In this document: positions 7,975-13,367 of the stretch, one piece after another
How the letters are laid out: each line of letters opens with the position of its first letter
Position numbering within the stretch: position 1 is the stretch's first letter
Origin: Flavobacteriales bacterium
Lineage (GTDB): Bacteria > Bacteroidota > Bacteroidia > Flavobacteriales_D > Crocinitomicaceae
Assembly: GCA_947476515.1 (NCBI GenBank)
Contig: CANJQZ010000022.1
Location: forward strand, 1 to 15,031
DNA length: 15,031 nt
Direction: 5' to 3'
Translations under genes and position numbers: made by a program
The notes under the pieces: model-generated
What the model was told of the DNA's origin: nothing
What the model saw: the letters and a program-made list of their open reading frames with translations, nothing else
Database searches by the model: none

Positions 7975-8256
7975 TTACTCTGCTAAGACTACTGCTCTAT
8001 TGTCTGCCATTTCTACAACTCCTCCACGAATACTATAGGTTCCTATTGATTTATCAGGCCCTTCAAAAGAAACAGCTGTTTCTATTTCGGGCGGATTTCC
8101 AGATAATTTCAATTTCAATTCGCCAGCTTTCAATGCAGTAATAATAGCCGCGTGATGATCCAATAATTGAAATTCACCATCAATCCCGGGCAAAGAAACG
8201 CTAATCACATCACCTTCAAAAAGTACAGCCACAGGGCTTAGAATTTCTAATCTCAT
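7975..8256 (-). CDS. atpC: F1Fo ATP synthase subunit epsilon, short form
   Basis: The product is the small subunit of the ATP synthase central stalk, which sits on gamma at the membrane-facing side of F1. I place the start at ATG 8256, giving MRLEILSPVAVLFEGD, the usual beginning of the family. An in-frame ATG at 8292 would add 12 basic residues and overlap atpD. The protein is then 93 residues, about two thirds of the 130-140 residues of E. coli epsilon. It contains the N-terminal beta-sandwich (GIDGEFQLLDHHAAIITAL, then YSIRGGVVEMADNRAVVL) and stops where the C-terminal helical hairpin would begin. That hairpin is the part that inhibits ATP hydrolysis in other bacteria, so this subunit probably lacks it; short forms are frequent in Bacteroidota as far as I recall. 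One base separates the atpD stop from this start, so the two genes are translated together. Confidence 0.94.
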   Translation of the reverse strand: MRLEILSPVAVLFEGDVISVSLPGIDGEFQLLDHHAAIITALKAGELKLKLSGNPPEIETAVSFEGPDKSIGTYSIRGGVVEMADNRAVVLAE

Positions 8257-8257
8257 T

Positions 8258-9760
8258 TTATGCTTCTTGTAACATTTTTTCACCCGCCTCAATCACATCT
8301 TCAATTCCACCTTTCAAGTTGAAAGCAGCTTCAGGATATTGATCAAACTTACCATCTAAAATATCATTAAATGCTTTAATAGTATCATTTATATCAACTA
8401 ACACGCCTGGCAACCCTGTAAATTGCTCTGCAACATGGAATGGTTGAGATAAAAATCTTTGAACGCGTCGTGCTCTATGAACAATCAATTTATCCTCTTC
8501 AGACAATTCATCCATTCCTAGAATAGCAATAATATCTTGTAATTCTTTATAACGCTGTAAAGTTACTTTCACGCGTTGTGCACAGTCGTAATGCTCATCA
8601 CCAACGATTTCAGGAGTAAGGATTCTAGAAGTAGAATCTAAAGGATCTACTGCAGGATAAATTCCTAACTCAGCGATTTTTCTTGAAAGTACCGTTGTAG
8701 CATCTAAGTGTGCAAAAGTATTTGCCGGCGCTGGATCTGTCAAATCATCTGCAGGAACATAAACCGCTTGAACAGATGTAATTGAACCACTTTTAGTTGA
8801 AGTAATGCGTTCTTGCATCATACCCATTTCAGTCGCTAAAGTTGGTTGATAACCTACCGCTGAAGGCATACGACCTAAAAGAGCGGATACTTCTGAACCT
8901 GCTTGAGTAAAACGGAAAATGTTATCCACGAAGAAAAGAATATCTTTTCCTTGACCTTCCCCATCACCATCTCTGAAATATTCAGCAATAGTAAGACCAG
9001 ATAATGCAACTCTTGCGCGTGCTCCTGGAGGCTCATTCATTTGACCAAAAACAAAAGTTGCTTTTGATTCTTTCATTTCTTCTAAATCAATTTTGGTTAA
9101 ATCCCATCCACCTTCTTCCATAGAATGCATGAATTCTTTACCATATTTTATAATGCCTGACTCAAGCATCTCTCTTAATAAGTCATTTCCTTCTCTTGTT
9201 CGCTCACCTACACCTGCAAAAACTGATAGTCCACCGTGTCCTTTTGCGATATTATTAATTAATTCTTGAATTAATACCGTCTTGCCAACTCCAGCTCCAC
9301 CAAATAATCCAATTTTTCCACCCTTAGCATACGGCTCTATTAAATCAATCACTTTAATTCCTGTAAACAGAATTTCAGTTGCAGTAGACAATTGGTCAAA
9401 TTTAGGTGCTTCTCTATGTATAGAAAGTCCACCTTCATTACTCACCTCATTGATTCCGTCAATAGCTTCACCAACAACATTAAAAAGTCTACCTTTTATT
9501 TTTTCACCAACAGGCATTTTAATTCCTGTTCCTGTAGCAGTAACTTCCATTCCACGAGTAAAACCATCTGTGGAATCCATTGAAATTGCACGAATGGAAT
9601 TCTCTCCAACATGTGACTGAACCTCTAAGATTACACGAGTTCCATCTTTCTTAAATACCTCTAAGGCATCATAAATTGTAGGGAGTTCAACTCCATTTTC
9701 AAAACTTACATCCACTACTGGACCGATAACTTGAGAAACTTTTCCTTTAGAAATTGACAT
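8258..9760 (-). CDS. atpD: F1Fo ATP synthase subunit beta
   Basis: This is the catalytic subunit of the rotary ATP synthase (500 residues, cytoplasmic F1 head). Visible features are the P-loop GGAGVGKT (154-161), GERTREG (185-191) with catalytic Glu186, the Walker B strand ILFFVDN (274-280), SALLGRMPSAVGYQPTL (292-308), and DELSEED (417-423), which contacts the rotor. Compared with E. coli beta, about 27 extra residues lie between GERTREGND and FGQMNEPPG (roughly 203-236), with a shorter insertion at FRDGDGEGQG. Both look like the lineage norm in Bacteroidota and explain the 500-residue length. ATG at 9760 gives the standard N-terminus. Only atpC follows; the remaining ATP synthase genes are not in the window, so the two transcripts must be balanced from separate loci. 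A consensus promoter lies just upstream. Confidence 0.98.
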   Translation of the reverse strand: MSISKGKVSQVIGPVVDVSFENGVELPTIYDALEVFKKDGTRVILEVQSHVGENSIRAISMDSTDGFTRGMEVTATGTGIKMPVGEKIKGRLFNVVGEAIDGINEVSNEGGLSIHREAPKFDQLSTATEILFTGIKVIDLIEPYAKGGKIGLFGGAGVGKTVLIQELINNIAKGHGGLSVFAGVGERTREGNDLLREMLESGIIKYGKEFMHSMEEGGWDLTKIDLEEMKESKATFVFGQMNEPPGARARVALSGLTIAEYFRDGDGEGQGKDILFFVDNIFRFTQAGSEVSALLGRMPSAVGYQPTLATEMGMMQERITSTKSGSITSVQAVYVPADDLTDPAPANTFAHLDATTVLSRKIAELGIYPAVDPLDSTSRILTPEIVGDEHYDCAQRVKVTLQRYKELQDIIAILGMDELSEEDKLIVHRARRVQRFLSQPFHVAEQFTGLPGVLVDINDTIKAFNDILDGKFDQYPEAAFNLKGGIEDVIEAGEKMLQEA

Positions 9761-9783
9761 GAAAAATCATTTTAATTTGGGTG

Positions 9784-9813
9784 CAAATATAACTATTTCC
9801 TTATGTATAGCAA
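9784..9813 (-). promoter_or_regulatory. Consensus Bacteroidota promoter of atpD-atpC
   Basis: On the minus strand, TATATTTG (9791-9784) matches the -7 box TAnnTTTG exactly, and a TTG (9813-9811) lies 19 bases upstream as the -33 element. Transcription should begin a few bases below 9784, leaving a leader of roughly 15-20 bases before the atpD ATG at 9760. Both elements and the spacing fit the housekeeping sigma factor of this phylum. Confidence 0.72.
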
Positions 9814-9816
9814 TAC

Positions 9817-9851
9817 AAAAAAGACAAATCTTTAATAATTATTTAAGATTT
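9817..9851 (-). terminator. Weak terminator-like hairpin at the end of the permease gene
   Basis: AAATCTT (9826-9832) and AAGATTT (9845-9851) form a seven-base stem, partly extendable in the AT-rich loop. On the minus strand it is followed by GTC and six T (9822-9817). The hairpin spans the permease stop codon (9839-9841) and sits directly upstream of the atpD promoter. The stem is AT-rich, so termination may be incomplete. Confidence 0.4.
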
Positions 9852-11050
9852 CTTATTAAATATTTAGCAGTTAAAAAGGAGAAGAAAGTACTTGTTGCAA
9901 AGAGGGCTAAGCCAATGAAGGCTATTTCTTGGTATGAAATAACCATTGGAAAGGAAAGATTAGTCCCAGGAAGCGTCAATAAATGAAAATTAATTTGAAG
10001 CCAACAAACCAGTGTTCCTAAGAATAATCCAAACAAAAGTCCTAAGACAGAAATAAGGATTCCTTCATAAAAAAATATTAAAAAAACTTTTCTTTCATTC
10101 AATCCTAAAGTTTGAAGTACTAATAAATTATCTTGTTTTTCAATAAACAACATAGTAATAGAAGCTACTAGATTAAAAGAGGCAAGTAAAAAAATAAAAA
10201 ACAAAATAGCGACGACAATTAATTTTTCACTTTTACTTGTTTTGTAGATAAGCTCATTTTTCTCTGCATTTGTTTTGACGATAAAGCTATCCCCCAATAC
10301 ATTTTTGATTTCAGCTTTAACCTGCTCATTGTCTGAGGCATTTGTTGTTTGAATGTAGACATGTGAAATAGAAGACTCTTTATTCAAAAGATCTTGGGTA
10401 AATTTTAAATTAGTCAAGATGATTTGATCATTCGTTTCTTTGTTATAATTAATTATGCCGCCAATTAAAAAGGGAGATTGATGAAAGGGGTTTTTTCCAA
10501 ATTTTAATTTCATGTTTGATTTTGGGGCATAAATGATAGTATTTTCAGGTTCCTCTTGAACGGATCCAAGAGAAAGCTTATTGGCAAGCCCAGCGCCAAT
10601 AATTCCATAATTATAATTCGATTGGGTTTTGATGTGTGCTTGACCAAGCAATAAATGATCTTGCTTTAAAATTTCAATCATTTTTAAGAAGTTCGGTTCA
10701 ACACCAACAATTGTGGCGTTAATCCAACTTTTTTCGTGACGCAAAATCACCATTTCCTCAAGTCCTTGGGACATTCGAAAAACTCCTGACACTTTCTTAA
10801 GTTGCAGCCAATTTATTTGTGATTGCGGAAATGTTTTCCCCTCTCTGGAACTTATAGTGATGTCTTGATCGTAGGCCGTATACAAGGTATTAATCATGGA
10901 CTCTATGCCATTAAATGCCGAAAGTAAAATTACAAGTGCTGCAGAAATAACCATTACCCCCATTACAGATATTCTGGTAATTACGGTTACTGCCTGCTTC
11001 TTTTTAGGAGAAAGAAGGTATCTAAGTGCTATGTAAAAAGGGAATTTAAT
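9839..11050 (-). CDS. FtsX-type ABC permease, LolC/LolE family, ATT start
   Basis: The protein resembles LolC/LolE, inner-membrane permeases that, with the ATPase LolD, extract lipoproteins for delivery to the outer membrane. The N-terminus read from ATT 11050 is IKFPFYIALRYLLSPKK, the family's usual opening, followed by one membrane helix (about 25-47, ending LSAFNG). A large periplasmic domain follows (about 48-265). Then come three membrane helices of the FtsX domain: VVAILFFIFLLASFNLVASI, GILISVLGLLFGLFLGTL and IAFIGLALFATSTFFSFL. The total is 403 residues, normal for the family. The first ATG, at 10963, lies inside the first membrane helix and would remove the conserved 29 residues. No ATG, GTG or TTG lies between it and the in-frame stop TAA at 11062-11060. 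The gene overlaps the rbfA stop by five bases. No LolD-type ATPase is adjacent. Assignment to LolC or LolE specifically is not possible. Confidence 0.85.
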   Translation of the reverse strand: MKFPFYIALRYLLSPKKKQAVTVITRISVMGVMVISAALVILLSAFNGIESMINTLYTAYDQDITISSREGKTFPQSQINWLQLKKVSGVFRMSQGLEEMVILRHEKSWINATIVGVEPNFLKMIEILKQDHLLLGQAHIKTQSNYNYGIIGAGLANKLSLGSVQEEPENTIIYAPKSNMKLKFGKNPFHQSPFLIGGIINYNKETNDQIILTNLKFTQDLLNKESSISHVYIQTTNASDNEQVKAEIKNVLGDSFIVKTNAEKNELIYKTSKSEKLIVVAILFFIFLLASFNLVASITMLFIEKQDNLLVLQTLGLNERKVFLIFFYEGILISVLGLLFGLFLGTLVCWLQINFHLLTLPGTNLSFPMVISYQEIAFIGLALFATSTFFSFLTAKYLIRNLK

Positions 11051-11387
11051 CGTTACCTTTTAAAAGTTGATCAATCTTGCTTGCGTATTCCATTGAATCA
11101 TCAATATAAAAAGATAAAGAAGGTATTTTTCGCAGATTTTTTAATCTGATCCCGATTTGACCTCTTATTTTTCCTTGATTGGTTTGAATAGACTTTAACA
11201 CCTCCTTTGGTTCTGGGTGAGCAAAAACACTCAAATAACACTTGGCTATCGAAAGGTCTTTGGTTACCCTTACCACAGTAACGGAAACCATCGCCCCTAG
11301 GCAAACTTCAGCGGATAATCTTTGTAACAATACAGATAATTCACCTTGAATTGCTGCCTCTATTTTACTCTGTCTAATACTACTCAT
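11046..11387 (-). CDS. rbfA: 30S ribosome-binding factor A
   Basis: The product (113 residues) is a small KH-fold protein that binds the immature 30S subunit near the 5' end of 16S rRNA and helps its late maturation, notably in the cold. The start MSSIRQSKIEAAIQGELSVLLQRL has the form of the family's first helix. VSVTVVRVTKDLSIAKCYLSVF (34-55) matches its central beta-alpha unit, and the C-terminal IRGQIGIRLKNLRKIPSLSFYIDDSMEYASKID segment matches the RbfA signature of arginine-rich helix, P-x-L-x-F-x-x-D and a following helix; runs are quoted here only as landmarks. Length is typical (110-130). The ATG at 11387 lies only four bases after a TAnnTTTG box, so the message may be leaderless. The next gene on the strand begins within its stop codon, suggesting coupled translation with the permease. 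Confidence 0.95.
   Translation of the reverse strand: MSSIRQSKIEAAIQGELSVLLQRLSAEVCLGAMVSVTVVRVTKDLSIAKCYLSVFAHPEPKEVLKSIQTNQGKIRGQIGIRLKNLRKIPSLSFYIDDSMEYASKIDQLLKGND
11056..11061 (-). promoter_or_regulatory. Shine-Dalgarno-like site deciding the ATT start of the permease
   Basis: On the minus strand AAAAGG (11061-11056) lies five bases before ATT 11050-11048, inside the end of rbfA. Shine-Dalgarno sequences are scarce elsewhere in this window and in the phylum. A correctly spaced purine site here therefore supports translation starting at ATT rather than at the ATG 87 bases downstream. Confidence 0.5.
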
Positions 11388-11391
11388 AATA

Positions 11392-11399
11392 CAAAGTTA
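11392..11399 (-). promoter_or_regulatory. Putative -7 promoter box of rbfA
   Basis: TAACTTTG on the minus strand (11399-11392) is an exact TAnnTTTG match. I see no TTG at the usual 17-20 base spacing upstream, so the -33 element is weak or absent. The box ends four bases before the rbfA ATG (11387), which would give a leaderless or nearly leaderless transcript. Confidence 0.5.
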
Positions 11400-11441
11400 A
11401 GAAAGTTCGTTGCTTGATTCGGAAAACGAGCATACAAAATG

Positions 11442-11449
11442 TATCTTTG
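11442..11449 (+). promoter_or_regulatory. Putative -7 promoter box of the ABC exporter gene
   Basis: TATCTTTG (11442-11449) is an exact TAnnTTTG match on the plus strand. TTG triplets upstream (11410 and 11414) are 29 and 25 bases away, farther than normal, so the -33 element is uncertain. If it is real, transcription would begin around 11454-11457, making codons before that point non-coding and favouring TTG 11458 as the exporter start. Confidence 0.45.
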
Positions 11450-11457
11450 TGCTTATC

Positions 11458-13299
11458 TTGCGTGGTCTAAAACAAATATTTCATTACACATTTGCCTATC
11501 GAGGTACGGCAATACTCGTTGTGCTTTGTAATCTGCTATTCGTAATTTTCAATCTATTATCCCTCATTCTCTTTATTCCTGTATTGCAATTAATTTTCAG
11601 GAAACCTGAAGAAATTATTAGAGTCGCTGAACCGCATTGGGATGGATCACTATTTGGAATAGCCAATTATGTAAAAGATGCCTATAATTTTACCATGTAT
11701 GATTTAGTGTCAAATGACCCCAAGAGTGCTTTGTTATTTGTGTGTATTACTGTAATGCTTGCGTTCTTCTTTAAGAATCTTTTCCGTTATGGTGCAGTTT
11801 GGTTTCAGTCGCAATTGCGTATGGCAGTAGTTAGAGATGTTAGAAATCTATTATTTCATAAAATACTTGTTCTACCTCTTTCTTATTATTCTAATGAAAG
11901 AAAAGGGGATCTCATGGCTCGCATGAATAGTGATGTTGGAGAGGTAGAAATTGCTGTAGTTAGTATGTTAGAGCTACTATTTAGAGAGCCAATTGCAGTT
12001 ATTATTAATGTCATTTCATTAATCTATTTGAGTCCTGAATTAACCTTAATTTCCCTGTTTCTCCTCCCTATTTCTGCTCTCGTTATTTCGAGTATAAGTA
12101 AAAGCTTGAAAAGAACAGCTAAAGCTGGACAAGAGCAAACGGGATTGTTATTTTCAGCAATGGAGGAAGCATTGTCAGGCATCCGTATTATTAAAGCCTA
12201 TAATGCAATTGGTTATATTTTTAATTCATTTAAAAATAACAATTTAAGGCACCAAAAATTAATCACTAAAACTTTCAGGAAAAAAGATCTGTCTCCTTTA
12301 ATCAATGAAACACTAGGTGCTGGTGTAATGTTATGCTTGGTTTGGTTTGGTGGCAATCTAATTTTAGATCATAAGGACAATGGTTTAACGGGAGAAGTAT
12401 TTATCACTTTTATTATAGTTTTCTCTCAATTATTAAGACCCATAACAGGTATATCAACGGCTCTTGCAAATATGGCAAAAGCTCAAGTTTCTTTAGACCG
12501 AATTAATACAGTACTTGCCGAAGATGAAAAAATTATTGAAATTGAACAGGCTAAAGAGATACATGACTTCACCTCTAAAATTGAGTTTAAAAATGTGGGA
12601 TTTCAATATGCAAATGAACCGATATTAAAGCACATTAATTTAAGTGTTAAAAAAGGGAAGTCAATAGCAATAGTTGGAGAATCTGGAAGTGGAAAATCTA
12701 CTATGATGGATTTGCTTCCGCGATTTTATGATGTACAAGATGGGGTAATAACCATTGATGAAACTGATGTCAAGAATTTAAAAATTAAAGATCTTCGTGG
12801 CCTGATAGGAATTGTTTCGCAAGAATCTATTTTATTTAATACGACGGTGGCAGACAACATTTCATTTGGTGACGATAATCCAAATAGAAATAAAATTATT
12901 GCCGCGGCAAAAATCGCAAATGCTTATGACTTTATTCTTGAGCTAGAAAATGGTTTAGACACCATTATTGGGGAACGAGGGAACAAATTGTCTGGCGGAC
13001 AAAAACAACGCCTAAGTATTGCTAGGGCTGTTTATTTAGATCCGAAAATATTAATTCTAGATGAGGCAACCTCTGCTCTAGATACTGAATCAGAATTATT
13101 AGTGCAATCTGCACTAGAAAAAATTATGGTCGGCAAAACAACATTTATCATTGCGCATCGCTTAAGCACGATTAAAAATGTGGATGAAATTATTGTTTTA
13201 TCTCGTGGAGAAATTGTGGAAAGGGGCAATCATAAAGAATTACTTTTATTGAATGGTTTTTATGCTCGATTTTGCGCATTACAAGGATTGAAAAATTAA
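11458..13299 (+). CDS. ABC exporter half-transporter, MsbA-like (membrane and ATPase domains fused)
   Basis: The protein has an N-terminal membrane domain with about six helices (roughly 20-320) and a C-terminal ATPase domain, so it should work as a homodimer exporting a lipid or other hydrophobic compound. From TTG 11458 (613 residues), the Walker A GESGSGKST is at 407-415, a Q-loop SQESILFN follows, the signature LSGGQ is at 511-515, Walker B ends in LDEATSALD with Asp535 and Glu536, and the switch His567 is in AHRLS. All catalytic residues are present. No ATG lies near the N-terminus. In-frame candidates are TTG 11410, GTG 11449 and TTG 11458; I chose the last because it best fits family N-termini (MRGLKQIF) and lies after a -7 box at 11442-11449. 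The substrate is unknown; lipid A export is a family-based guess. It is divergent from rbfA. Confidence 0.93.
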   Translation: MRGLKQIFHYTFAYRGTAILVVLCNLLFVIFNLLSLILFIPVLQLIFRKPEEIIRVAEPHWDGSLFGIANYVKDAYNFTMYDLVSNDPKSALLFVCITVMLAFFFKNLFRYGAVWFQSQLRMAVVRDVRNLLFHKILVLPLSYYSNERKGDLMARMNSDVGEVEIAVVSMLELLFREPIAVIINVISLIYLSPELTLISLFLLPISALVISSISKSLKRTAKAGQEQTGLLFSAMEEALSGIRIIKAYNAIGYIFNSFKNNNLRHQKLITKTFRKKDLSPLINETLGAGVMLCLVWFGGNLILDHKDNGLTGEVFITFIIVFSQLLRPITGISTALANMAKAQVSLDRINTVLAEDEKIIEIEQAKEIHDFTSKIEFKNVGFQYANEPILKHINLSVKKGKSIAIVGESGSGKSTMMDLLPRFYDVQDGVITIDETDVKNLKIKDLRGLIGIVSQESILFNTTVADNISFGDDNPNRNKIIAAAKIANAYDFILELENGLDTIIGERGNKLSGGQKQRLSIARAVYLDPKILILDEATSALDTESELLVQSALEKIMVGKTTFIIAHRLSTIKNVDEIIVLSRGEIVERGNHKELLLLNGFYARFCALQGLKN

Positions 13300-13367
13300 A
13301 ATAAAAAATCGTTAAAAATTCAATAAAATCGACAACTATTTTAGTTTACATTCGTTAAAGAATTGTG

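Noticed and set aside
7975..8292. Longer atpC from ATG 8292
   Set aside because: It would add 12 basic residues not seen in the family and overlap atpD by 35 bases; ATG 8256 gives the standard N-terminus.
9282..9620. Open frame of 112 codons on the plus strand, opposite atpD
   Set aside because: It lies wholly antisense to the well-supported atpD gene, has a proline- and serine-rich translation without a recognisable domain, and looks like a by-product of atpD codon use.
9839..10963. Permease gene starting at ATG 10963
   Set aside because: This start falls within the first membrane helix and discards the conserved segment encoded by 10964-11050.
11410..11457. Upstream N-terminal extension of the exporter from TTG 11410 or GTG 11449
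   Set aside because: The extension is unlike family N-termini, and the region carries a -7 promoter box. It cannot be excluded, but is less likely than TTG 11458.
13300..13364. Promoter or terminator between the exporter and the secreted-protein gene
   Set aside because: The stretch is AT-rich, but I found no TAnnTTTG match and no stable hairpin, so nothing is annotated.
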